A stretch of DNA of 64,000 nt, from contig CAZLIC010000004.1 in NCBI GenBank assembly GCA_964559535.1, positions 39,705 to 103,704 of the forward strand, read 5' to 3'. The notes under the pieces were generated by a model. It searched no databases and was not told where the DNA came from. It worked only from the letters and a program-made list of their open reading frames with translations. The stretch comes from CAZLIC01 sp964559535 (lineage in GTDB: Bacteria; Pseudomonadota; Alphaproteobacteria; Rhodobacterales; Rhodobacteraceae). The position numbers and the translations under genes are program-made. How positions within the stretch are numbered: position 1 is the first letter of the stretch; the number at the start of each line of letters is the position of its first letter. Shown piece by piece: positions 16,835 through 26,075 of the stretch.

Positions 16835-19006
16835 ATGACAACGGTAGTGGAACGGGCCGATACCGGGGCGGAAAACGCCCCGGTCACCCTCAGAGAGCGG
16901 TTGAAGGCGCTGCGGTACCGGTTTTTTCCGGATCATCTTCTGGGCGAGATTTTGTCGAAGAAGTGGGCGGACAACGCCGCCCCTTTCCTTTTCCTCATCC
17001 TGACGATCGGCATTTTCGGCACGATTATCCCGGACTTCTTCGAGCCCCGCAGCATGACCGAGCTCATGCGCCAACTCGGAGAGTTCGGGATTGTCGTACT
17101 CGGCTTCATGATCGTTCTTGGGGTGGGGGGTATAGACCTTTCGGTAGGCTCCAATTTTGCGCTGGCCAACCTGATCGCGCTCGGCGCGATCAACCTTTAC
17201 GGCCTGTCGCCGCTGACCGCGCTGCTGCTTGCCGTGACCGCCTCGTCCGCAATCGGCTTCGTGAACGGGTTGCTCGTTGGATACCTGCGGCTCCGGGCGT
17301 TTCTGACCACGCTCGTCACGCTCATCTTGGTCCGGTCGCTGATCGACATGCTGCTTCTCAAGTATGCGGTGCAGATCTCGGCCAGCTTCGTTGACGACGA
17401 TCTGTGGTTCGCCATTGGCGAGGGCTCGATTCTGGGGGTTCCGGTCAGCCTGATTGTCTTTGCGATCCTGGCTGTGGCGGTACATCTGCTTCTCAGCCGG
17501 ATAAGCCTGGGTTGGCGGATTATGGCCGTAGGCGGCTCGCGGCGGTCGGCGCACAACGTCGGCATCGGTGTGCCACGGATCGTCTGCATCAGTTACACGC
17601 TGTGCGGCCTCTTCGCCGGGATCGCCGGCTTCCTTTACGCCACGCGACTTTCGAGCGTCGGCGCCGATACCGGCGTCGGACTGGAAATTGCGGTCCTGTC
17701 GGCAGCGGTTCTGGGCGGTAACAGCCTTGGCGGGGGGCGCGGGTCGGCCGCCAAAGCAGTCATGGGGGCGATCATCGTCCTCGTCGTCACGACAAGCATT
17801 GTCCGCCTTGGCTTTCGCAGCGGCGCGAGCCAGATTGCCCTCGGCTCAGTCTTGATGCTCGCGGTGGTGGTCGATGTTCGTTGGCTGAAGAACCGCGACA
17901 AGCTTCTGAACAAGTTCTACGTCTCGCCCGGCTACTTCCGGCTGCCGAAATCACCGGAGACCGCGGCGGGATCGGATTCGCCCTATGCGTTGAATGACAA
18001 GCTCAGGTCAGTTCAGGTCATCGGGCTCGGCAAGGTCGAAGGGCCCGAGGATGTGATCCTGGATAGGGCTGGCCATCTCTACACCGGAAATCGGCTGGGA
18101 GACATCGTCCGCTTCAAGGCGCCCGACTACAAGGAAGTAGAAGTCTTCTGCCATATCGGCGGCCATACACTCGGCATGGCTTTCGCGAAGAACGGCGATC
18201 TCTATGTTTGTGTCGGCGGCATGGGCCTTTACGCCGTCAGCCCCACGGGTGAGGTCCGCAAGCTGACGGACGAGACCAACCGGTCGAAGTTTTCGGTTAT
18301 CGACGACTCGCGCCTCAGGTTGGCCGATGATCTTGACATCGCGCCAGATGGTAAGGTCTATTTCAGCGAAGCTACCGTGCGTTATGAGATGCACAGCTGG
18401 CCCGTCGACGCGCTGGAAAGCCGGGGCAACGGCCGCATCATCTGCTACGACCCTTCGACCGATACTACCCGCACCGTCATGCGTAACCTCGTTTTCCCGA
18501 ACGGCGTGTGCCTTACCCACGACGCTCAGTCGATTTTTATCGCGGAAAGCTGGTCGTGCCGAATCAACCGCTACTGGATCGCGGGCCCTAAGGCCGGAAC
18601 CAGCGAAATCTTCATGGACCGCCTTCCCGGCTATCCCGATAACATCAACCGGGCATCCGACGGAACCTACTGGCTCGCACTTCTTGGGATGCGGACGCCG
18701 GTGCTTGACCTCGCGCTCCAGATGCCGGCGTTCCGTAAACGCATGGCGCGCAGACTGCCGCACGACGAATGGCTTTACCCGAACATCAACACTGGCTGTG
18801 TCGTCAAGTTCAACGACAAGGGGGAGATCCTTGATGCGCTGTGGGATTTCGGTGGCGAAAACCATCCGATGATCACGTCGATGCGCGAACACAACGGGCG
18901 TCTCTTTCTAGGCGGCATCTCGAACAACAGGGTCGGGTGCTACACGATCCCTGGCGCCGATCCCACTTGGTCTGGACCGGACAGCTATTGGGGGTCCGCG
19001 GCGTGA
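16835..19006 (+). CDS. ABC permease fused to a strictosidine-synthase-like propeller
   Basis: A 723-residue two-part protein. Residues 1-350 form an RbsC-type permease (GVGGIDLSVGS near 98-108; GGNSLGGGRGSAAKAVMG in the last loop). After a linker (about 350-390) comes an SMP-30/strictosidine-synthase-like six-bladed propeller (about 390-723) with LADDLDIAPDGKVYFSEAT, VFPNGVCL, IAESWSCRINRYW and LPGYPDNIN. There is no stop or frameshift at the junction. If the C-terminus is cytoplasmic, as usual for this permease family, the propeller would meet substrate as it enters the cell, for example as a lactonase or hydrolase. The next gene encodes a free paralogue of the propeller. The catalytic role is inference. 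Confidence 0.85.
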   Translation: MTTVVERADTGAENAPVTLRERLKALRYRFFPDHLLGEILSKKWADNAAPFLFLILTIGIFGTIIPDFFEPRSMTELMRQLGEFGIVVLGFMIVLGVGGIDLSVGSNFALANLIALGAINLYGLSPLTALLLAVTASSAIGFVNGLLVGYLRLRAFLTTLVTLILVRSLIDMLLLKYAVQISASFVDDDLWFAIGEGSILGVPVSLIVFAILAVAVHLLLSRISLGWRIMAVGGSRRSAHNVGIGVPRIVCISYTLCGLFAGIAGFLYATRLSSVGADTGVGLEIAVLSAAVLGGNSLGGGRGSAAKAVMGAIIVLVVTTSIVRLGFRSGASQIALGSVLMLAVVVDVRWLKNRDKLLNKFYVSPGYFRLPKSPETAAGSDSPYALNDKLRSVQVIGLGKVEGPEDVILDRAGHLYTGNRLGDIVRFKAPDYKEVEVFCHIGGHTLGMAFAKNGDLYVCVGGMGLYAVSPTGEVRKLTDETNRSKFSVIDDSRLRLADDLDIAPDGKVYFSEATVRYEMHSWPVDALESRGNGRIICYDPSTDTTRTVMRNLVFPNGVCLTHDAQSIFIAESWSCRINRYWIAGPKAGTSEIFMDRLPGYPDNINRASDGTYWLALLGMRTPVLDLALQMPAFRKRMARRLPHDEWLYPNINTGCVVKFNDKGEILDALWDFGGENHPMITSMREHNGRLFLGGISNNRVGCYTIPGADPTWSGPDSYWGSAA

Positions 19007-20082
19007 TGAAACCCTTTGATAGAGCAATCGAATGGTTCTTTGGTCGGGGGCGCTATGCCGTCACCATCCCGCCCATGGACGGTGCGCTAAGACCGAATAG
19101 CCTGCTTGACAACCTGCCTGCCCTGGCCTCGGCGGCCGACGCCGACAATATCGCGTTGGTCGCGGGCAGGCTCGTATTCTCGTCAGGGCAGCATCTGATT
19201 GAAGCCCGACGCGATGGCACCGCCTCGACACTTCTCAGCTTTGCCTCCGACATCGCGGCGATTGCGTCGGACGGCGCGGGGCGGTGCGCTGTTGCGCTCG
19301 TCGACGGCACACTCCACCTCGGCGAAGGCCTGGCCCTGTCCCCGCAGAACTGGTTGACGAAACAGGGATGCACGTGCCCCACGGCAATGGCTTTCGACGG
19401 GCGTGGCGGCCTCATCGTCTGTAACGGATCACGTCATAATTGCGTCACCGACTGGGCGACCGACCTGTTGCAGCAGCGGCAGTCTGGATCGGTCGTGAGG
19501 CTGGATCTTACGGACGGGTCGGCAAAGGTATTGTCCGTCGGGCTCGCATTTCCTGCGGGTGTTCTTGTCCAGGGGGACCGGATCGTCGTGGCGGAAGCCT
19601 GGCGGCACCGGTTGGTGGAGCTCGGTCGGGTTGGCGCCCCGGTTCCGCTTCTTGAAGACTTGCCCGGATATCCGTCGCGGATGGCGGAAGCTGACGGTCG
19701 TGTTTTTCTGTGTGTTTTTGCGCCGCGAAGCCAGCTGGTTGAGTTCGTCCTGCGCGAACCCGCCTATCTGCGCCGGATGATGCGCGAGGTTCCAAAGGAA
19801 TACTGGATCGCACCTGCCTATCGCAGCGGGGCTTCGTTCCTTGAGCCGCTGCAAGGCGGGGGTGTGAAGCAGATGGGCATACTCAAGCCATGGGCACCCA
19901 GCCGTTCTTACGGGCTTCTGATCGAACTGGATGCCGGCCTGGACCTTGTCAGAAGTATGCACAGCCGTGCCGACGGGTCCCGTCACGGCATCACAAGCGT
20001 CGCCACAGTCGACGGCGAGATTCTCGTCACAACGCGGGGGCGTGGCGAGGTACTGGCTATGGCTGGCGGGGCGGTCTCTTGA
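19006..20082 (+). CDS. Strictosidine-synthase-like propeller protein
   Basis: A 358-residue protein homologous to the C-terminal half of the preceding permease fusion. Shared landmarks are PAGVLVQGDRIVVAEAW, the LPGYPSRM loop and the RMMREVPKEYW segment (RMARRLPHDEW in the fusion). ATG 19006 overlaps the upstream stop by one base, so translation is coupled; a GTG at 19003 is an alternative. No signal peptide is evident, so it is probably cytoplasmic. Such propellers are usually metal-dependent lactonases or esterases; substrate and metal ligands were not resolved. Confidence 0.82.
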   Translation: MKPFDRAIEWFFGRGRYAVTIPPMDGALRPNSLLDNLPALASAADADNIALVAGRLVFSSGQHLIEARRDGTASTLLSFASDIAAIASDGAGRCAVALVDGTLHLGEGLALSPQNWLTKQGCTCPTAMAFDGRGGLIVCNGSRHNCVTDWATDLLQQRQSGSVVRLDLTDGSAKVLSVGLAFPAGVLVQGDRIVVAEAWRHRLVELGRVGAPVPLLEDLPGYPSRMAEADGRVFLCVFAPRSQLVEFVLREPAYLRRMMREVPKEYWIAPAYRSGASFLEPLQGGGVKQMGILKPWAPSRSYGLLIELDAGLDLVRSMHSRADGSRHGITSVATVDGEILVTTRGRGEVLAMAGGAVS

Positions 20083-20127
20083 TGGGACGCGAACCGCTAT
20101 CGTGCCGCAGGAGGAGAAGAGGCTGAA

Positions 20128-21615
20128 ATGTTCGAGCTTCGCAATGTTTCGAAGGAATACCGCGGTGCTTACGCGGTCCGGGATGTCAGCTTTGACGTGC
20201 GGCCCGGCGAGGTTCACGCGCTACTTGGAGAAAATGGGGCGGGCAAGTCCACGCTCACCAAAATGCTGGCGGGCGTTGTGCAGCCGAGCGCAGGCGAGGT
20301 AGTGATCGACGGCAAACCGGTCAGTTTCGCCTCGCCGCTTGAGGCACTTAACTCCGGAATCGCGATGGTCTTTCAGGAAACGAGTCTCGTGCCGTCGCTG
20401 ACTGTGGCGCAGAACATATTTCTGGGGTCTGAGAAATCGTTCAATCGACTGCGAGGTCTTTACATCGCGGCACAGCAGTTTCTTCAGGCGATGGGCTTTC
20501 CGGTTGATCCGACGCAGAACGTCGGTCAGCTCGGGGCCGCGCAGAAACAGATGGTCGAGATTGCGCGCGCGGTTCACCACAAGGCGCGCCTGATCATATT
20601 CGACGAACCGACCGCGACTCTCACGCCAGAGGAAAAGCGGCATTTCTTCAACCTTGTGCGTCGCCTGACGTCGGAGGGCATCGCGATCGTATTCATCTCG
20701 CATGCTCTAGAAGAGGCGTTGTCGATCTCTCAGCGCATCACGATCATGCGCGACGGCCAGCATGTGATTACGGATGCGACCGGTAAGTTCGACCGCGACA
20801 GCATTATCCGGGCGATGGTCGGACGAGGTCTTTCCGACGAGCTTTACGGCAGGCGCGATGCAAGTCTGGTTCGCCCGACGCGCAAGAAGGTGCTGAGCGT
20901 CCAGAACCTGTCGATGGGACGCATGGTGCGCAACACCTCCTTTTCGATTTATGCGGGTCAAGTCACCGGAATCTTCGGTCTGATTGGATCGGGCCGTACA
21001 GAGACCGCGAAGATTATTGCGGGCATCGTCAAGCGAAACACCTTCCACGGGGGCGAAGTTTTTCTGGAAGGCCGGCCGATCCGGTTCGTCGTACCCAGAC
21101 CGGCTGTGAACCGGGGAATCGCCTATATCACCGAGGACCGCAAGGTCGAGGGCATATTTGAGACGAAGACCATCGGCGGCAACATCTTTACCGGCGCCCT
21201 CGGAAAAGGTGCGGAGCCGGGAATCATCGTGCGCCCGGAACAGGTGCGCGATCTCGCTGACTTCTGGATCGGAAAGCTCAAGATCAAGGCGATAAATTCA
21301 GATGCGCGAGTGGTCGAGCTTTCGGGTGGAAATCAGCAGAAGGTCGTGATCGCGAAGTCTCTGGTGCAGCAGCCGAAACTCGTGATTTTTGACGAACCTA
21401 CCCGCGGAGTGGACGTCGGCGCGATCTCGGACATTCATGCCGCGATCGGCGAACTTGCCGACGCTGGGATAGCCGTTGTGGTGATCTCGTCCTATCTGCC
21501 CGAAATTCTCAACGTTTCGGACCGGATACTCGTCGCGCAGAAAGGTCGCATTGTCGAGGAATTCTCGGCCGGTGCCGCGTCCGAGGAAACGATCATGTAC
21601 GCGGCCGTTCACTAA
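20128..21615 (+). CDS. Sugar ABC transporter ATP-binding protein (RbsA/MglA type)
   Basis: A 495-residue double-cassette ATPase that energises the two permeases upstream. First cassette: Walker A GENGAGKST (34-42), Walker B LIIFDEPTATLT, with a non-standard signature LGAAQKQ. Second cassette: degenerate Walker A GLIGSGRTE, normal signature LSGGNQQK and Walker B LVIFDEPTRGVD. One degenerate cassette is normal for this family. AGGAGGAGAAGAGG precedes ATG 20128. It completes the importer (binding protein, two permeases, ATPase) and is the last gene of the block. Confidence 0.9.
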   Translation: MFELRNVSKEYRGAYAVRDVSFDVRPGEVHALLGENGAGKSTLTKMLAGVVQPSAGEVVIDGKPVSFASPLEALNSGIAMVFQETSLVPSLTVAQNIFLGSEKSFNRLRGLYIAAQQFLQAMGFPVDPTQNVGQLGAAQKQMVEIARAVHHKARLIIFDEPTATLTPEEKRHFFNLVRRLTSEGIAIVFISHALEEALSISQRITIMRDGQHVITDATGKFDRDSIIRAMVGRGLSDELYGRRDASLVRPTRKKVLSVQNLSMGRMVRNTSFSIYAGQVTGIFGLIGSGRTETAKIIAGIVKRNTFHGGEVFLEGRPIRFVVPRPAVNRGIAYITEDRKVEGIFETKTIGGNIFTGALGKGAEPGIIVRPEQVRDLADFWIGKLKIKAINSDARVVELSGGNQQKVVIAKSLVQQPKLVIFDEPTRGVDVGAISDIHAAIGELADAGIAVVVISSYLPEILNVSDRILVAQKGRIVEEFSAGAASEETIMYAAVH

Positions 21616-21641
21616 GACCCGAGTCGGCTGCGCCGAATTGC

Positions 21642-21667
21642 TGGCGGGCCGCATCGGTGGCCCGCCA
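21642..21667 (+). terminator. Bidirectional hairpin terminator
   Basis: TGGCGGGCC (21642-21650) and GGCCCGCCA (21659-21667) form a perfect nine-pair stem with an eight-base loop. It lies between the ATPase stop and the convergent DUF1330 gene. No long T run follows, but stability and position suit a shared terminator. Confidence 0.6.
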
Positions 21668-21688
21668 TTCGTCGTTGCTGCGCGCCGA

Positions 21689-21979
21689 TCACTCTGCGAT
21701 ATGGATCTGCATTGTCGCGAATGCCTTTTCCCGGATCGGGATCAGCGCCTGGTAGGCCGGCTGGGCGAAGAAGTCCCGCGCCGCGTCAGCATCTTCGAAT
21801 TCGATGATGAGGACGGTCCCCGGCATCTCCTTGCCAGCAAGGGTGTGAGCGACGGTGCCGCGATAGGCAATCGTCGCCCCGGCCTCGGCCAGCAACGGGC
21901 GAACGCCGTCGCCATAGATTTGAACGGCTTCGGGCTGGTCAGAATGTGCGGCCGACAGTACGAAGGCGCGTGCCACCAT
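21689..21979 (-). CDS. DUF1330-family protein
   Basis: A 96-residue protein resembling the DUF1330 dimeric ferredoxin-like fold: a short N-terminal strand, the PLLAEAGATIAYRGTV segment and the core VLIIEFEDADAARDFFAQPAYQAL. Members are small cytoplasmic proteins of unclear role, often beside catabolic genes. The start is ATG 21979, with GAGGAGAG upstream; nine residues of the longer frame are not supported. It is the last gene of a leftward group after the exported propeller protein (gap 31 bases). Confidence 0.75.
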   Translation of the reverse strand: MVARAFVLSAAHSDQPEAVQIYGDGVRPLLAEAGATIAYRGTVAHTLAGKEMPGTVLIIEFEDADAARDFFAQPAYQALIPIREKAFATMQIHIAE

Positions 21980-22010
21980 AATGTTTCTCTCCTCTAGTTG
22001 ATGCAAAGGT

Positions 22011-22976
22011 TCAGCGGAACTCGGCGGGCAGGTCGATCACGAGAATCCGGTAGGGGTCGGCCGGCCCGGCGACCGGATCGAACAGGTGATCGAGTTGGCC
22101 TTCCACGACATAGGCTTTCCCCGACTCCACGGCTGTCGTGGTAGGCACGTTCAGATCCGGGGCGATGGCGGTCAATTCTGCATGATCGTGGGCAAGGGCT
22201 GCGCCGGTCAGTTGACCGCGTGCGCCAGCTGTAAGCCCACCCCCCTCGACGATCAGGAATCTGCCGCTGCCGAGCGAGGTCAGGCCGTCAGGCGCCGAAA
22301 GCTGGCGCGCCATCTCTACCTGCACGACCTCGCCCGCCGATCCGTCCGGCGCAACGGTGACGCCATGCATCGTACCGCTGGAATAGCGCAGGATGTAGAC
22401 ACGGCCATCGTCATAGGCGATGCCATTGAAGTTGAACCCCTCGGCGTTCAACGCGGGCGCATCCAACCAGACATCCAGATGGTCAGCGCCGGGTTTGAGC
22501 GCGTAAATGCGAGGCACGAAAGAATCTGTCGCGAGGACAGTGCCGTCGGGCAATTCGGTGATGTCATTGCAGAAGGATCCGCCCTCTGGCAATTCGTATC
22601 GCCCGGCGGGCTCGCCGCTTTCTGTGTGGAAGGCGACCAGCGCGGGTGCCGCGGTCTTTGTAAGCTTGCTGGCGCCCGGATCCGACGAGCAAGCGAAGAC
22701 TGTCTTCCCATCGGCGCTGGCGTGCACGCCGATGACCGACACAAGCCCGTTCGCGCCTGCTGGGGCGAAATCCGAAAATGTGGTGCCATCTGCCGAAACG
22801 CGCAGGATACGTCCTTCGGTCAGGCTCCCGATGTACAGTGCGCCCGAAGCTCCTACCGAAATGCCTTCGGGGGCAAACCCCGGGTCCGGAAGCGTGATTG
22901 CAGTTTCAGCGCCGGCCGTCGTGGCGGCAAGCAGGGCGATCAACAGCCCGCTGTTGAAAATCGAAGGTTTCATCAT
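22011..22976 (-). CDS. Exported SMP-30-like beta-propeller protein
   Basis: About 321 residues with a Sec signal peptide (MMKPSIFNSGLLIALLAATTAGAET) and a repeating propeller pattern: FAPEGISVGASGALYIGSL, SFCNDITELPDGTVLATD and FNFNGIAYDDGRVYIL. It fits SMP-30/gluconolactonase-like or related periplasmic propellers. Start choice between 22976 and 22973 is open; AAGGA lies just upstream. It sits between the mandelate-racemase-family enzyme and DUF1330 in a leftward group. It may open a lactone in the periplasm before uptake, which is inference from family and neighbours. The cytoplasmic propellers at 16835 and 19006 have different motifs. Confidence 0.75.
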   Translation of the reverse strand: MMKPSIFNSGLLIALLAATTAGAETAITLPDPGFAPEGISVGASGALYIGSLTEGRILRVSADGTTFSDFAPAGANGLVSVIGVHASADGKTVFACSSDPGASKLTKTAAPALVAFHTESGEPAGRYELPEGGSFCNDITELPDGTVLATDSFVPRIYALKPGADHLDVWLDAPALNAEGFNFNGIAYDDGRVYILRYSSGTMHGVTVAPDGSAGEVVQVEMARQLSAPDGLTSLGSGRFLIVEGGGLTAGARGQLTGAALAHDHAELTAIAPDLNVPTTTAVESGKAYVVEGQLDHLFDPVAGPADPYRILVIDLPAEFR

Positions 22977-23111
22977 GATGAATTTGGTCCTTTTGCTCCA
23001 TCGAGACGGAGAATATGGGACCAAATGTCGCCGGATGCGCCTCAGCACAGGTCAACCTTGCTCTGCATTCGGTCACCGGACCGCGTAGGCGGAACCGGTC
23101 TGGGCGGAGGG

Positions 23112-24194
23112 TCACGTCCGACGAAACCGGGCGACCACTTCCTCCGAGAGCGAGAGGCCGTGCCCGGCTTCGGTGCTTGGAGAAACGGTCCCGTCGGGCG
23201 CGATCTCGGGCCAGCCCTCAAAAAGCGGTTCCAGAAGCGGAAAATCCTCGAGCCAAGTTACGGCAGGCGATGCCGCCGCGAGATGCACGAACAGCCCCGG
23301 CAGGAAGTGCGGCATGACTTCTACCCCCAATGCCTCAGCAAGTCGTGCGACGCGCAACGCCTCCGAAAGGCCACCGATCATAGCCAAGTCGGGTTGAATC
23401 GCTGCGCAGAGCCCGTCAGTCAAGAAGGGCCTTGTTTCCGACAAGCCCTGAAGATGTTCTCCTGTGGCCACGCGACCGGCATGACTGCGGGCAAGCTGCC
23501 GGTAGCCGGCAAGATCATGCGCGGGAAGCGGCTCTTCTACGAACGAACCGCCATGCGCCGCGACCCGGTCGAGCGCCTGCCGCGCCGTGATGAGGGTACC
23601 TTTCTCATTCAGGTCGGCCATGATCTGCAGTGACCCGTTCGCCACCGATGCTGCGGCCTTCAAAACCACCTCGTCCCGATGGTCGCCCCCAAGCCGGACC
23701 TTGATGGCCCTGTAGCCGCGATTCAGATGATCCTGAACCTGCGCGGCCGCTGCCTCGGCTGCCATGCCTGGCCGGTAGCCTCCGCTGCCATAGACCCGCA
23801 CGGCCCTGCCGATCCCACCCATCGCTTCGCCCAAGGGAAGGTCCTGTGACCGCGCGTAGAGATCCCACAGCGCCAGGTCGGCGGCAGCGTAGCCCACATA
23901 GTTCGGACCCTTGCCGGTGCGATTGCACAAGTCGCGCACTTTTGTCCAAGCGGCCTCGGGATGAATCAGGGGGCGGTCCTGGAACAGGGCGTCGGTCAGA
24001 CGCCGCCCTGCGGCGAGGGATGGCTCTGCACCACCTCCGATCACGTAGGAAAAGCCGAATCCAGATTGGCCTGCGTTGGTGGACAGCGTGCAAGTCAGCA
24101 GGTCAACGACGGCGACACCCGAGCCGCCGACTACGCTCGGAAGTGGATATCTTAACTGTTCCCAGTCGATTGAAGTGATAATATCGCTTTTCAT
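23112..24194 (-). CDS. Mandelate racemase / muconate lactonizing family enzyme
   Basis: A 360-residue enolase-superfamily enzyme. It has K165 and R167 in AIKVRLGG, the usual KxK/KxR general-base site, and three metal ligands near D194 (ADLNEKG), E220 (FVEEPLP) and E246 (TGEHLQG). D269 and H296 (MPHF) match the second Asp-His catalytic pair of the mandelate racemase group. Positions track mandelate racemase almost residue for residue. It would abstract a proton alpha to a carboxylate, as in sugar-acid dehydration or racemisation; the exact substrate is not readable. It is divergent from the TRAP operon, whose binding protein may import its substrate. Confidence 0.87.
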   Translation of the reverse strand: MKSDIITSIDWEQLRYPLPSVVGGSGVAVVDLLTCTLSTNAGQSGFGFSYVIGGGAEPSLAAGRRLTDALFQDRPLIHPEAAWTKVRDLCNRTGKGPNYVGYAAADLALWDLYARSQDLPLGEAMGGIGRAVRVYGSGGYRPGMAAEAAAAQVQDHLNRGYRAIKVRLGGDHRDEVVLKAAASVANGSLQIMADLNEKGTLITARQALDRVAAHGGSFVEEPLPAHDLAGYRQLARSHAGRVATGEHLQGLSETRPFLTDGLCAAIQPDLAMIGGLSEALRVARLAEALGVEVMPHFLPGLFVHLAAASPAVTWLEDFPLLEPLFEGWPEIAPDGTVSPSTEAGHGLSLSEEVVARFRRT

Positions 24195-24493
24195 GGCGGC
24201 AAGATTACTGCGCGCGACGATCCGGACTTTGCCTCAAACGCCCCGGAGCTCGCCTCGTTTCGCCGATCTGAGGTCGTGCGGGTGGCCGTTTGGCGCGGCC
24301 GCGACGGGCAGGAGCCCTTGTCAAATGCGATTGGCGCGGTTTCGGGCGAGTTCTTCGCGTTTCGAGGCGACATCCCAACCCTGTCGAGGCGATAAAGTTG
24401 CACGGATCAGGGCGGCCAAAATAGGGGCCGCTGCGCCGGGTCTGATCGGGGGAGGAATACCGTAGCCGGGCGCGCAACAAGAGGGAGGGAACG
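24195..24493. promoter_or_regulatory. Divergent intergenic region, racemase-family gene versus TRAP operon
   Basis: A 299-base gap between divergent starts must hold promoters for both directions. I see no convincing -35/-10 pair or strong dyad; it is GC-rich throughout. The only firm signal is GAGGGAGGGA just before the TRAP binding-protein start. Confidence 0.35.
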
Positions 24494-25522
24494 ATGAAAC
24501 TGAAGTCACTTTTCGCGTCAGTGGTTATGGCGCTGTTGTCGCTCGGAGCCGCGAGGGCCGAGGATTACCCGGAGATGAACCTGCGTCTGGCGCATTTCGG
24601 GCCCAAGGTCTTCGTCCAGAGCGGCGTCGATCAATGGTGGGCCGACGAGATCGAGAAGCGTAGCGGCGGCAAGATCAAGATCCAGATTTTCTGGGGTGGT
24701 GCTGCAGGGCAACCGCTGGAGATTCTTGGGCTGGTCGGGGCCGGCGCGGTGGATTTTGGCGCCGTGCCGCAAGCCTATTTTCCGAACGAACTGCCGCTCA
24801 TTGGTGCGCCGAATTCGGTGCCCTACGTTTTCAAGACGCGCGAGGCGGCCGTCGCGGTGTCTGAGGGGCTGGTCGCGGAAAATGTGGCCGTCCAGGAAGA
24901 GCTGCGCCGTAACAATGTCAAGCCGCTCTTTTTCCATCCGATGAACTCGTACTACCCGCTCTGCACCAAGCCGGTGAAGACAATGGCCGACTTCCAGGGG
25001 GTGAGGATCCGCAGTTTCGGCGCCTACCAGCCTCCGATGTGGGACGCCCTTGGTGCCGTTGGCGTCAATGTGCTGCCCTCCGATATCTATGAGGGGCTAC
25101 AGCGCGGTCGGCTCGACTGTGGCTTTTTCTCGACTGATCTCTACAAGGTCACCAAGCTCTACGAAGTAGCGAAATACCTCTCCACCGCTGGGGTTGGTCC
25201 GGTCACCACATGGCCGATCTGGGTCAACCTCGACAAATGGGACAACGAATATCCCGAGGATGTGAAGAAGCTCATCACCGAAGTCAGCCTTGAGGCCGGA
25301 AAGCGCAGCCTTTCCACGATCGCCGAGGCTGAAACCGAGGCACTCGACTTTCTCAAGACGCAAGGGGTCGAGGTCTTGGAATTCGCCGAGCCAGACGCCT
25401 ATGCAGCGGCAATTCCGGATATGCGCGAGGTCTGGTATCAAGACATGGTGGCCAAAGGTCTTGAGGATCAGGCGAAGTCGGTGCTGGACTACTGGCGCGC
25501 CAAACAGGCCGAGTTCGAGTAG
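24494..25522 (+). CDS. TRAP transporter substrate-binding protein (DctP family)
   Basis: A 342-residue periplasmic receptor with an N-terminal signal peptide (MKLKSLFASVVMALLSLGAARAED). The DctP pattern is present: GGAAGQPLEILGLVGAGAVDF near 60-85, a conserved arginine in FQGVRIRSFG that normally contacts the ligand carboxylate, and a C-terminal helix rich in acidic residues. GAGGGAGGGA lies before the start. With the small and large membrane subunits downstream it forms a complete sodium-driven TRAP importer, probably for an organic acid or amino compound. Confidence 0.88.
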   Translation: MKLKSLFASVVMALLSLGAARAEDYPEMNLRLAHFGPKVFVQSGVDQWWADEIEKRSGGKIKIQIFWGGAAGQPLEILGLVGAGAVDFGAVPQAYFPNELPLIGAPNSVPYVFKTREAAVAVSEGLVAENVAVQEELRRNNVKPLFFHPMNSYYPLCTKPVKTMADFQGVRIRSFGAYQPPMWDALGAVGVNVLPSDIYEGLQRGRLDCGFFSTDLYKVTKLYEVAKYLSTAGVGPVTTWPIWVNLDKWDNEYPEDVKKLITEVSLEAGKRSLSTIAEAETEALDFLKTQGVEVLEFAEPDAYAAAIPDMREVWYQDMVAKGLEDQAKSVLDYWRAKQAEFE

Positions 25523-25525
25523 GCG

Positions 25526-26074
25526 ATGACCGTCATGGCATCCCAATTGAGCATGCTGCGCGGAGCCGATGGACTGTTACGCGCAGCAACCTTTGTCTGT
25601 GTGTCGGTCTCGGGTGCGCTTATCCTCACGATCGTCGGTCTCGCGACCGTCGACTCGATCTCCAGCTTCGTGTTCAACCGACCGATCCCGGCAGCCACCA
25701 ACTTCGCCGAGGAGATGCTTCCTGCCGCAGTGCTACTCGGGGCGGGTCAAGTCGTGCGAAATCGCGCTGAGATAGTAGTCGACATCCTGACTGCACATAT
25801 GCGCGGCATGTTCAAGACATGCTGCGCAGTTCTCGCGGGCACACTTTCGCTGATCTTCTTCGGTTTGCTGTCTTACGGTGCGGTTCGTCAAGCGATCGTA
25901 AGCGTCGAAATCCGGGAAATAGCGGTTGCCGCGGTGGCGTTTCCCATCTGGCCGATGAAAGTCGCGTTCGCCGTGGGAACCGTTGTCGGCCTGATGGAAG
26001 CGATCCGGATCACAGTCCTTTCGGTCTCCGGAAGGGCTGCTCCGGTGGGTGGTGTGGGAGCGGAGGTGAACTAG
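25526..26074 (+). CDS. TRAP transporter small membrane subunit (DctQ family)
   Basis: A 182-residue protein with four membrane helices (about 18-45, 60-80, 100-125, 145-168). NFAEEMLPAAVLLGAGQVVRN is typical of the DctQ second helix and loop. It lies three bases after the binding protein and two before the large subunit, so the three are one operon. It stabilises or couples the large subunit in the inner membrane. Sequence conservation in this family is low; the assignment rests on helix pattern and position. Confidence 0.82.
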   Translation: MTVMASQLSMLRGADGLLRAATFVCVSVSGALILTIVGLATVDSISSFVFNRPIPAATNFAEEMLPAAVLLGAGQVVRNRAEIVVDILTAHMRGMFKTCCAVLAGTLSLIFFGLLSYGAVRQAIVSVEIREIAVAAVAFPIWPMKVAFAVGTVVGLMEAIRITVLSVSGRAAPVGGVGAEVN

Positions 26075-26075
26075 A

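Noticed and set aside
22086..23633. Rightward open frame of 515 codons across the exported propeller and racemase-family genes
   Set aside because: It crosses two supported genes on the opposite strand and has no recognisable domain or start site.
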